Assembly (NCBI RefSeq): GCF_006152065.1
Contig: NZ_VDFW01000001.1
Span: 372,001-436,000 of the forward strand
Reading direction: 5' to 3'
Length of the DNA: 64,000 nt
From: Amycolatopsis alkalitolerans
Lineage (GTDB): Bacteria > Actinomycetota > Actinomycetes > Mycobacteriales > Pseudonocardiaceae
The notes below the pieces were generated by a model. The model made no database searches. It saw nothing but the letters and a program-made list of their open reading frames with translations, and had not been told where the DNA came from. Every line of letters begins with the position of its first letter. The first letter of the stretch is position 1. Of this stretch, positions 16,419 to 24,451 are shown piece after piece. The position numbers and the translations under genes are program-made.

Positions 16419-18341
16419 ATGCGGAACTTCGTGTACTCGGCGCATCCGTCGCGGGTGGTGTTCGGGCCAGCGGCGCAGGTGCGCGACGAGGTCGAGCGGC
16501 TCGGCGGCACCCGGGTCCTGCTGCTGACCAGCCGGTCGGCCGATGCCGGGCCGGTGCGTACCGCGCTCGGGCCGCTGCTGGTCACCGAGTTCGGCGGTGC
16601 CGTGATGCATACGCCGGTCGAGGTCACCGAGCGTGCGCTCGAGCGGGCCAAGGGTGCCGACTGTCTCGTGGCCGTCGGCGGCGGTTCGGTCACCGGCCTG
16701 TCGAAGGCGCTCGCGGTGCGCACGGGCCTCCCGCAGGTGATCCTCCCGACGACCTACGCCGGTTCCGAGGTCACGCCCGTCCTCGGCGAGAAGTCGGGCG
16801 GCGAGAAAATCACCAGATCATCGGACGAAATCCGGCCCGAGACCGTCATCTACGACGTTGCGCTGAGCCGCCACCTGCCGGTGCCCGTTTCGGTGACCAG
16901 CTCGGTCAACGCGATGGCCCACGCGGTCGAGGCGCTGTACTCGCCGCAGGCGAACGCCGTCGTGGACGGGATGGCGCTGGAGGCGATCAGAAAGGTCGCG
17001 CGCTCGCTCCCGGTTCTCGGCGCTGATCCGTCCAATGTGGAGGCACGGGCCGACTTGCTGGAAGCGGCCTGGCTCGGCGGACTGTGCCTCGCCGGCGTCG
17101 GGATGAGCCTGCACCACAAGCTGTGCCACACCCTGGGCGGATCATTCGACCTTCCCCACGCCGAGACCCACACCGTCGTGCTCCCGCATGCCATGGCCTA
17201 CAACGCGCCTGCCGCTCCCGCGGTGATGGCGCGAATCGCCGAAGCGCTCGGCGCGACCGATGCGCCCAGCGGCGTCTTCGATCTCGTCGCGAAGGCGGGC
17301 GGGCCGACTTCGCTTCGCGAGCTCGGCCTTGCCGAAGCGGATATCGCAAAGGCCGCGGAACTGGCGATCGCGAAGCCGTACCCGAACCCGCGCGAGCTCA
17401 CCCGCGACGGCATCGAGGAACTCCTGCGCGCGGCGTGGCGCGGCGACCGTCCCGGCGGAGGTCGTGCTGTTCCGGACCTGAGCTGGCTGACCGCGCAGGT
17501 CGTCACGAGCTTCGACGGCGCGCCCGATCCGCGCGTCAAGCAGCTGCTCACCGATCTCGTCCGGCATCTGCACCACTACGTCACGAAGAACGACGTCGCC
17601 CAGCCGGAATGGCAGTACGCCATCGAGTTCCTCACGCGCGCCGGGCAGATCACGACGGACACCCGCCAGGAGTTCGTGCTGCTTTCGGACGTGCTCGGCG
17701 TGTCCAGCGCGGTCGACGTCCTCACGAACTCGCGCACGCCGGGCACCACGGCCTCGGCGGTGCTCGGCCCGTTCTACGTCGAGGGCCCGCCCGCAGCCGA
17801 GCACGGCACGGACATCGCCGCCGGCCTGCCGGGCACCCCGCTGTGGGTCGACGTGCTCGTCACCGACACCGGCGGGAAACCCGTACCGGACACCATGGTC
17901 GACGTGTGGCAGTCCAATGAGGACGGCTTCTACGACGTCCAGTTGCCCGACCTGAACGGCCCCGTCCTGCGAGCCCGGTTCCACACCGACGCCGAAGGCC
18001 GGCTGCGGTTCTGGACGATCCTGCCGAGCGAGTACCCGATCCCCGACGACGGACCGGTCGGCCAGATGCTCGCGGCCACCGGGCGGCATCCGTGGCGGGC
18101 CCCGCATCTGCATTTCATGCTCGCCAAGCCCGGGTACACGCAGCTGATCACCCAGTTGTTCGTGCGCGGCGGGGCTTATCTCGATACGAGCGCGGGGCTG
18201 GGCGACGCGGTGTTCGGCGTCAAGGACGACCTGATCGTCGATTTCGTGCCCCAGCACGGACCCACGCCCGACGGCCGCTCGATCGACGCCGAATGGCGGC
18301 GGCTCGACTTCACCTTCAAGATCGCACCGGAGCAGAGATGA
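16419..18341 (+). CDS. Fused maleylacetate reductase / hydroxyquinol 1,2-dioxygenase
   Basis: A 640-residue two-enzyme fusion. Residues 1 to about 352 are an iron-containing-alcohol-dehydrogenase-type maleylacetate reductase: FVYSAHPSRVVFGPAA, nucleotide-binding AVGGGSVTGLSKALA, metal/active-site histidines in MAHAVEALYSPQ (His168) and LHHKLCHTLGG. Residues about 355-640 are an intradiol dioxygenase with all four iron ligands: Tyr453, Tyr539, His563 and His565. The dioxygenase opens hydroxyquinol to maleylacetate; the reductase turns this into 3-oxoadipate with NAD(P)H. AAAGGAG precedes the ATG. The join is in frame with no internal start, so it is a true fusion. The stop overlaps the monooxygenase ATG (ATGA). 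Confidence 0.92.
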   Translation: MRNFVYSAHPSRVVFGPAAQVRDEVERLGGTRVLLLTSRSADAGPVRTALGPLLVTEFGGAVMHTPVEVTERALERAKGADCLVAVGGGSVTGLSKALAVRTGLPQVILPTTYAGSEVTPVLGEKSGGEKITRSSDEIRPETVIYDVALSRHLPVPVSVTSSVNAMAHAVEALYSPQANAVVDGMALEAIRKVARSLPVLGADPSNVEARADLLEAAWLGGLCLAGVGMSLHHKLCHTLGGSFDLPHAETHTVVLPHAMAYNAPAAPAVMARIAEALGATDAPSGVFDLVAKAGGPTSLRELGLAEADIAKAAELAIAKPYPNPRELTRDGIEELLRAAWRGDRPGGGRAVPDLSWLTAQVVTSFDGAPDPRVKQLLTDLVRHLHHYVTKNDVAQPEWQYAIEFLTRAGQITTDTRQEFVLLSDVLGVSSAVDVLTNSRTPGTTASAVLGPFYVEGPPAAEHGTDIAAGLPGTPLWVDVLVTDTGGKPVPDTMVDVWQSNEDGFYDVQLPDLNGPVLRARFHTDAEGRLRFWTILPSEYPIPDDGPVGQMLAATGRHPWRAPHLHFMLAKPGYTQLITQLFVRGGAYLDTSAGLGDAVFGVKDDLIVDFVPQHGPTPDGRSIDAEWRRLDFTFKIAPEQR

Positions 18342-20063
18342 CCTACGACACCGATGTCCTGGTCGTCGGCAGCGGTCCCGCCGGTGGCTCGGCCGCGCTG
18401 CTGCTTGCCACGTACGGCGTGCGGACGCTGCTGGTCAGCAAGTACGGCTGGGTCGCGAACACGCCGCGCGCGCATATCACCAACCAGCGCACGCTCGAGG
18501 TGCTGCGCGACCTCGGCGTCGAGCAGGAGGCGCTCGACGCGGGCACGCCGCAGGAGTTGATGGGCGACACGGTCCTGTGCACGTCGCTCACGGGCGAGGA
18601 GATCGGGCGGATCCGCACCTGGGGCACCGGGCCGGCGTCGCTGAGCGAGTACGCCTCGGCGAGCCCGTGCGGGATGATCGACCTGCCGCAGACGTATCTC
18701 GAACCGATCCTCGTCTCGCGTGCCGCCGCCCGCGGCGCGAAGGTCCGGTTCGACACCGAGTTCCTATCATTGGACCAGGACCAAGACGGGGTCACGGCGC
18801 GGCTGTCCGACCGGGTGCGCGGTGACGAGTACTCCGTCCGCGCCCGGTACCTGATCGGCGCTGACGGCGGGCGCAGCCTGGTCGCGGAGCAGGTGGGCCT
18901 GCCGATCGCCGGGCAGAGCGGCAAGGCCGGCAGCATGAACATCGTCTTCAAGGCCGACCTGTCGGAGTACGTCGCGCACCGGCCGAGCGTCCTGTACTGG
19001 GTGATGCGGCCCGGTGCGCATCTCGGCGGGATCGGGATGGGCCTGGTGCGCATGGTTCGCCCATGGCACGAATGGCTGCTGACCTGGGGATACGACATCG
19101 AGCAGCAGCCACCCGATGTCGACGGCGCGGGCGCCAGGGAGATCGTGCACGATCTGATCGGTGACCCGTCGGTCGACGTCGAGATCACGTCCACTTCCTT
19201 GTGGACGGTCAACCACAGCTACGCGACCGAGTATTCGGCGGGCCGGGTGTTCTGCGCGGGGGACGCGGTGCACCGGCACCCGCCGTCGAACGGGCTCGGC
19301 TCCAACACATCGATCCAGGACTCCTACAACCTGGCCTGGAAGCTCGCGATGGTCATCCGCGGCGAGGCCGGACCCGGGCTGCTGGACACCTACACCGCCG
19401 AACGGGCGCCGGTGGGTCAGCAGATCGTGGACCGCGCGAACCTGAGCCGTGACCAGTTCGGCCCCATTTTCGAAGCGCTGGGTATCGCGGGCGGCAGCGA
19501 CGACGAGGGGATCGTCGCCGGGTTGGCCGCGTGCCGCGCGGAGGACGCCGAAGGTGCGAAGCGGCGGCAGGCGCTCGACGAGGCGATCCAGCTCAAGAAC
19601 TACGAGTTCAACGCGCACGGCGTGGAGCTCAACCAGCGTTACCGATCGGCGGCCGTGCTGGACGACGGCAGCCCCGCGGAGGACTGGTCGCGCGATCCCG
19701 AACTGTTCCACCAGCCGAGTACCCGGCCCGGGGCGAAGTTTGCCGCATGTGTGGCTGGTGGGCGCGCACGGAGCACGAGTGTCCACATTAGATCTCGTCG
19801 GCAAGGGCGGGTTCACGGTGGTCACCGGTTTGGCGGGCGGCCAGTGGCAGACCGCGGCGGCTCGCGCCGGGATCCGGTGCGTCCGCATCGGCGCGGACGG
19901 CGCCCGCGACGCCTACGGTGACTGGGGCCGGGTGCCCGGCCTCGACGAAGAGGGCTGCCTGCTCGTGCGGCCCGACGGCTACATCGCCTGGCGCGGCCCG
20001 GCGCTCACCGAAGGCCACGCGAACGCCTTGGCGCAAGCCCTTTCCCAGATACTCCAACGGTGA
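18338..20063 (+). pseudogene. FAD-dependent phenol monooxygenase (TfdB-like), frameshifted near its 3' end
   Basis: The intact frame encodes a class A flavoprotein hydroxylase: Rossmann VLVVGSGPAGGSAALLL at the N-terminus, the DG motif LIGADGGRSLVAEQ, and the GD motif AGDAVHRHPPSNGLGSNTS. At 19739-19741 an extra T (TTT where TT restores frame) shifts reading after RPGAK. The downstream frame gives the expected thioredoxin-like C-terminal domain (LPHVWLVGAHGARVSTLDL to ALAQALSQILQR) and stops at 20063, restoring about 574 residues. As written, the product ends out of frame at 19921. The family ortho-hydroxylates phenols; with the hydroxyquinol enzymes alongside, resorcinol or a similar diphenol is the best substrate guess. 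It may be a real lesion or a sequencing error. Confidence 0.85.
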
Positions 20064-20084
20064 CAACACGCCGCTCCGCGTGCG

Positions 20085-20527
20085 GTGCCGGTGGTTGCCG
20101 GTCCGACGGGCGGCCACGGCTACCGGCTCAAGGTAGGCCGCGCGCCGGCTGATCCTTTCGGCCGGATCGGTGCTGTGCTGTTGGTTACTGGGCTGATGGC
20201 AGCCGCGGGTGTCCGCGTGTGCGTCGCCTGGGGACCGTGCCCGCTTTTGGCCGGAAGGTGCTGTGCCGTTTGTTGCCAGTCCGGTGGCAGCGTCGGGTGT
20301 CCACGTGCGCGTTCTGCCGGGGGCCGCGCCCCTTCGCCTTCGGCCGGGCGGTCCTGCGCCGTTCGTTACCAGTCCGGCGGCGACGGGTGTCCACGTGTAC
20401 GTCGGTCGGGGGCCGTGTCCGCTTTCGGCCGGACGGTACTGCGCTGGTCGTTGCCAATCACGGCTGTCCGGCTTGCGTAGCAACGGTTGCGTGCTGTTCG
20501 GGGCCTGCCTACTTTGGCCGGATCGGT
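20085..20527. repeat. Degenerate tandem repeat, about five units of ~89 bp
   Basis: Units start with G(T/C)GC(C/T)G at 20085, 20175, 20263, 20356 and 20441 (spacings 90, 88, 93, 85). Each carries in order a GTTNGTTNCCAGTCCGG-like block, GGTGTCCACGTG, a GGGGNCCGTGCCCGC-like block and TTTCGGCCGGANCGG; the last block starts near 20156, 20246, 20338, 20423 and 20513. A truncated sixth unit ends near 20527. No plausible gene covers the array; codons in all frames look non-coding. It fills most of the 555-bp gap before the Nit-type operon. Confidence 0.7.
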
Positions 20528-20574
20528 AACACGCGGTTGTTCCGGATGAAACCGATCGGAAATAACTCCTGGCT

Positions 20575-20599
20575 GTACTGGTCGCCATCACGACAGTAC
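20575..20599. promoter_or_regulatory. Inverted repeat upstream of the Nit-type operon
   Basis: GTACTG (20575-20580) and CAGTAC (20594-20599) are perfect inverted arms, extended inward by GTCG/CGAC with one bulged base. The centre lies about 30 bp before the GTG at 20619. A second stem, GATCGGT (20521-20527) with ACCGATC (20551-20557), precedes it. Both are candidate regulator or attenuator sites for the operon; no regulator gene is part of the operon itself. Confidence 0.4.
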
Positions 20600-20618
20600 C
20601 CCGCGAGGAGGGCGTTCG

Positions 20619-21950
20619 GTGTCTCATCCACTCGATGGCCGCCATCACTGCGTGCTCGTGATCGGAGGCGGCCAGGCCGGGCTTTCGATGAGCCACGGCC
20701 TGCGGGCCCGCGGTATCGACCATCTGGTTCTGGAGCGGGACGAGATCGGGCACGAATGGCGTGACCGCCGGTGGGACACCTTCTGCCTGGTCACCCCGAA
20801 CTGGCAGTGCCAGCTACCCGGTTTTCCCTACCGCGGCGGCGATCCCGACGGGTTCATGAGGCGCGGCGAGATCGTGTCCTATATCGAGGAGTACGCGAAG
20901 TCGTTCGATCTCCCGGTGGTCGAAGGAGTCGAGGCGACGCGGCTGCGCCTGACCCCGCACGGGTTCCTGGTGCGTACCACCCGCGGGGACCTGACCGCGG
21001 ACCAGGTTGTGCTCGCGACCGGGCCGTACCAGGTGCCACTGATCCCGCGGATCGCCGAGCGCCTGCCCGAATCGCTGACGCAGCTGCATTCCTCCCAGTA
21101 CCGGAACCCGGCGCAGCTGCCGCCGGGTGCGGTGATGGTGGTCGGCACCGGGCAGTCGGGCTGCCAGATCGCGGAGGACCTGCACCTGGCCGGCCGGCGC
21201 GTGCACCTGGCGGTCGGCAGCGCGCCGCGGGTCGCGCGCCGGTACCGCGGTCGGGATGTCGTGGCCTGGCTCGACGATATGGGCTACTACCGGCGAGGTA
21301 TCGACGAGTTCGCGGACGCCGACGCGGTTCGCTTCAGGGCGAATCATTATGTGACCGGCCGCGACGGCGGGCACGACATCGACCTGCGAGCGTTCGCCCG
21401 CGAGGGAATGTGGTTGTACGGCAGGCTTTCCGGTTTCCGCTCCGGTTCGTTCCGGTTCCAGCAGGATCTGCGCAAGAACCTCGACGGAGCGGACGCGGTG
21501 TCCGAGGGCATCAAGAACTCGATCGACCACTACATCGCGGTCGCCGGGATCATGGCGCCCACGGAGGACTGTTACGTCCCCGTATGGGAGCCGGATCAGG
21601 AGCCGACCGCGCTGTCGCTTTCGGACAGTGGCATCACGTCGGTCGTCTGGAGCACCGGTTTCGGCCGGGACCACCGATGGATCGACGTGCCCATCTTCGA
21701 CGGTCGCGGCTACCCGACGCACGATCGCGGCGTGACCAGTTGCGAGGGGCTGTATTTCCTCGGGCTGCCCTGGCAGTACACCTGGGGCTCGGGCCGTTTC
21801 TGCGGGGTCGCGGCGGACGCCGAGTTCCTGGCCAACCGCATCGACCTGGTGTACCGGGGCGGCAAGAGTCACGAGGTGCGCTGGCTGGCGGGAGCCCCGC
21901 GGGGCGGTTACGAGAACGACGACTGGGTCGCGCCCCGGACCGTCGCCTGA
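20619..21950 (+). CDS. MSMEG_0569 family FAD-dependent oxidoreductase
   Basis: A 443-residue flavoprotein with two dinucleotide-binding motifs: FAD (VLVIGGGQAGLSMSHGL, from about residue 12) and NAD(P)H (VMVVGTGQSGCQIAED, about residue 175). The block VTPNWQCQLPGFPYRGGDPDGF and the C-terminal LPWQYTWGSGRFCGVAADA match the flavoprotein of the conserved eight-gene operon first noted in Mycobacterium smegmatis (MSMEG_0565-0572). The reaction is not established. GAGGAGG lies upstream of the GTG. First gene of an eight-gene operon with gaps of at most 34 bp, mostly overlaps. Confidence 0.88.
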   Translation: MSHPLDGRHHCVLVIGGGQAGLSMSHGLRARGIDHLVLERDEIGHEWRDRRWDTFCLVTPNWQCQLPGFPYRGGDPDGFMRRGEIVSYIEEYAKSFDLPVVEGVEATRLRLTPHGFLVRTTRGDLTADQVVLATGPYQVPLIPRIAERLPESLTQLHSSQYRNPAQLPPGAVMVVGTGQSGCQIAEDLHLAGRRVHLAVGSAPRVARRYRGRDVVAWLDDMGYYRRGIDEFADADAVRFRANHYVTGRDGGHDIDLRAFAREGMWLYGRLSGFRSGSFRFQQDLRKNLDGADAVSEGIKNSIDHYIAVAGIMAPTEDCYVPVWEPDQEPTALSLSDSGITSVVWSTGFGRDHRWIDVPIFDGRGYPTHDRGVTSCEGLYFLGLPWQYTWGSGRFCGVAADAEFLANRIDLVYRGGKSHEVRWLAGAPRGGYENDDWVAPRTVA

Positions 21951-21973
21951 GCTTGATGTCCGAAGGGATTTCC

Positions 21974-22789
21974 ATGGTATTCGACGCGCACCGCCACCTC
22001 GGCGTGTTGCCGGCGTACCCCTTCTACGGCGGGCCCGCGATCAACCCCGATATCAAGGCCCGCGCGACGATCGCGGAACTGGTCGCGGATCTCGACGCCG
22101 AAGGGACCGAACGCGCGCTGGTGATCCCCAACTACGGGGTGCCGGGCCCCGGGGTCGCCTTCGGCTTCAACGAGTTGTGTGTCGAAGCCGCCCAGACCGA
22201 CGACCGGATCCGCGCCGCGCTGTGGGTTTCGCCGCTGCCGACCGATCAGCAGCGCACCGAACGTGCGCTCGCGCTCGCCGGGGAACCGGGCGTGAGGGCG
22301 CTGAAACTGAGCTTCCTTCTCGGTGGCCGCGCCAACGACCCCGCCTGCCGCCCCGTGCTGGACCGGATCTTCTCGGTCGCGCGCGAGCGTGAACTCGTCG
22401 TGCACGTGCACACCTCGCCGGGCGCGGCCTCGGACATCGACGAGGTCGGCAATCTCGTCGAATGGTACGGCGATCAGGTCGCCGTGCATCTGGTGCATTT
22501 CGGTGGCGGTATGAGCGGTCACATCAAGCTCGCCGGGTCCCGGTTCTTCGACTGGATCGAGGCGGGAAAGCGGGTCTACACGGACTTGTCGTGGGCCATC
22601 GGGTTCGCACCCCGGTGGCTGGCGGAGGAGGTATCGCGGCGTGGCATCGGCCACGACCGGATCCTGTTCGCCAGCGACGAGCCCTGGGGCGACCGGGAAG
22701 GGGAGTACGCCCGGATGCGGGCGGCCACCGCGGACGGTGAGCTCTCCGGAATGGTGTTCCGGGAGAACTTCGAAAAACTCTACGGCTGA
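21974..22789 (+). CDS. Amidohydrolase family protein (Amidohydro_2/PF04909-like)
   Basis: About 271 residues. Metal-ligand positions are visible: FDAHRHLG at the start (HxH), ELVVHVHTSPG, VAVHLVHFGGG and LFASDEPWG near the end, the order expected of a TIM-barrel amidohydrolase with a mono- or binuclear metal site. It lies 23 bp after the flavoprotein gene. The ATG at 21974 follows GAAGGGA; an ATG at 21956 is the alternative but lacks a ribosome-binding site. I do not recall this gene as part of the core eight-gene set, so it may be a lineage-specific partner acting on an amide or hydrated nitrile intermediate (inference). Confidence 0.82.
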   Translation: MVFDAHRHLGVLPAYPFYGGPAINPDIKARATIAELVADLDAEGTERALVIPNYGVPGPGVAFGFNELCVEAAQTDDRIRAALWVSPLPTDQQRTERALALAGEPGVRALKLSFLLGGRANDPACRPVLDRIFSVARERELVVHVHTSPGAASDIDEVGNLVEWYGDQVAVHLVHFGGGMSGHIKLAGSRFFDWIEAGKRVYTDLSWAIGFAPRWLAEEVSRRGIGHDRILFASDEPWGDREGEYARMRAATADGELSGMVFRENFEKLYG

Positions 22790-22822
22790 ACCCACGGAAG
22801 AACGGAAATCGAAGGAGCTGGC

Positions 22823-23335
22823 ATGCCCGAGTTGACCGACCTGGAGCAGAAGAGTCTCGAGGAGATCCCGCACCCGGCCTTGCCGGAGGGGTCCACATTG
22901 TACGGCGGGACCAAGATCTTCCCGGATTACCAGGCGGAGAACGGCGAATCGTACTTCACGCTGGTCCACGGGATCGCGCACGAGTCGTCGGTGAGCTTCG
23001 TGGCGATCCTGCAGGCGACCCGCGCGCTGCGCAAGGGATTCGAGACCGCGATCTACTTCTACGGCCCCGGTTCGCTGAACTGCCTCGCCACCCGGGGGTT
23101 CCCGACCACGGGTAACGCGGCGTTCCCCGGCGAGATGAACATCAACGACCAGCTCAAGACGTTCATGGCCGAGGGCGGAAAGGTCTACTGCTGCAGGTTC
23201 GGCCTGTCGCTGCACGGCGCGCGCGAAGAGGACCTGATCGAGGGCGTCATCCCGGCGCATCCGCTCGACGTGCAGGACGCCCTGATCCACTACGCCCGCA
23301 AGGGCGCGATCATCAACTCGACCTACATGTTCTGA
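22823..23335 (+). CDS. MSMEG_0572/Sll0783 family nitrogen-starvation response protein
   Basis: A 170-residue soluble protein. The blocks GSTLYGGTKIFPDYQAENGE, AIYFYGPGSLNCLATRGFP and MNINDQLKTFMAEGGKVYCC identify the Sll0783/MSMEG_0572 family, named for a cyanobacterial gene induced by nitrogen starvation and always found in Nit1C-type clusters. Its fold resembles a DsrE-like sulfur-relay protein (inference), and conserved cysteines occur in LNCLAT and YCCRFG. Ribosome-binding GGAG lies six bases before the ATG. Its stop overlaps the radical SAM start (TGATG). Confidence 0.88.
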   Translation: MPELTDLEQKSLEEIPHPALPEGSTLYGGTKIFPDYQAENGESYFTLVHGIAHESSVSFVAILQATRALRKGFETAIYFYGPGSLNCLATRGFPTTGNAAFPGEMNINDQLKTFMAEGGKVYCCRFGLSLHGAREEDLIEGVIPAHPLDVQDALIHYARKGAIINSTYMF

Positions 23336-24450
23336 TGAGCCGGGGAGCCGCAGTGCGCGTTGGTACCGAAGAGGAACACGGCGTTCTCGAGGGTTCGCCG
23401 TCCTTCGCAGCCCGGGTGGACATCGCCGTGCGTGGCGTGCGCTGGGATGCGCCCGTCCGGCGGGACAAGGGCGCCGGGCCGAGCGATGACGGGCATCTGG
23501 TCGTCGACGGTGCCAACGCGGCGCTGCCGCTCAACCCGGAAAGCCCGTACACGGTCCGCGAAGGTCGTGTCTACAACGGCGGGATCGACCTCGGTCTGTC
23601 GGTGGAACCCGTTGCGCGGCCCAGGTTCTACGACCTGAAGACCGCGGACGGTGTGCCGTACCGGCAGATCGCGCTCCTGCACGGCCGTGATGTGCTCGCG
23701 ACGACGGTCGTGCAGACCTGTATCCGGTATGTGGAAGATCAGCGTTGCCGGTTCTGCACGATCGAGGAGTCGTTGCGGGCCGGATCGACCATCGCGGCGA
23801 AGACGCCCGCGCAGCTCGCGGAGGTCGCCGGAGCGGCAGTGCGGTTGGACGGGGTCCGGCAGATGGTGATGACCACCGGCACCACCGCCGGCCCCGACCG
23901 CGGCGCGCGGCATCTCGTCCGTTGCGTGCGCGCGGTACTGGCGGCGGTGCCGGGCTTGCCGATCCAGGTGCAGATCGAACCGCCGGGCGACCTGTCCGTG
24001 CTCACCGAGCTGCACGAGGCGGGTGCGACGTCGATCGGCATCCACGTCGAGTCCCTGGACGACGACGTGCGCCGTCGGTGGATGCCGGGCAAGTCGACGG
24101 TCCCGATGAGTGAGTACGAGGCCGCCTGGGACGCGGCGGTGCGTGTGTTCGGCCGCAACCGGGTGTCGACTTATCTGCTCATCGGCCTCGGTGAGAACCC
24201 GGACGAGCTGGTGGCCGGCGCCGGGAGGCTGATCGAACGGGGTGTGTATCCGTTCGTCGTGCCGATGCGCCCGATGCTCGGCACGCTCGCACGTCGAGAC
24301 GGCGCGAAGGCCCCGTCCGCGGGGTTGGTCAGGGACGTCACCCGGCGTGTGGCGGCGCTGCTCCGGGACGCGGGGATGACCGGCGCCGACCAGGGTGCGG
24401 GATGCGCGGCGTGCGGCGCGTGCGGTGCGCTGAGCGCGGCGGGAGCCTGA
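23335..24450 (+). CDS. MSMEG_0568 family radical SAM protein with CX8CX2C motif
   Basis: A 371-residue radical SAM enzyme. The [4Fe-4S] cysteines are Cys129, Cys138 and Cys141 (CIRYVEDQRCRFC), a CX8CX2C spacing rather than the usual CX3CX2C. The TIM-barrel continues with MVMTTGTTAGPDRG (SAM glycine motif), QIEPPGDLSVL and STYLLIGLGENPDEL. The extreme C-terminus is cysteine-rich (GAGCAACGACG), a possible second metal site. The family resembles cofactor-making radical SAM enzymes of the BioB/HydE type, but no reaction is established. It overlaps the previous gene by one base and ends one base before the next ATG. Confidence 0.87.
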   Translation: MSRGAAVRVGTEEEHGVLEGSPSFAARVDIAVRGVRWDAPVRRDKGAGPSDDGHLVVDGANAALPLNPESPYTVREGRVYNGGIDLGLSVEPVARPRFYDLKTADGVPYRQIALLHGRDVLATTVVQTCIRYVEDQRCRFCTIEESLRAGSTIAAKTPAQLAEVAGAAVRLDGVRQMVMTTGTTAGPDRGARHLVRCVRAVLAAVPGLPIQVQIEPPGDLSVLTELHEAGATSIGIHVESLDDDVRRRWMPGKSTVPMSEYEAAWDAAVRVFGRNRVSTYLLIGLGENPDELVAGAGRLIERGVYPFVVPMRPMLGTLARRDGAKAPSAGLVRDVTRRVAALLRDAGMTGADQGAGCAACGACGALSAAGA

Positions 24451-24451
24451 C

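Noticed and set aside
20085-20753. Open frames on both strands across the tandem repeat, giving repeated peptides
   Set aside because: The peptides only reflect the DNA repeat; units differ by lengths that are not multiples of three, so no frame is preserved between them.
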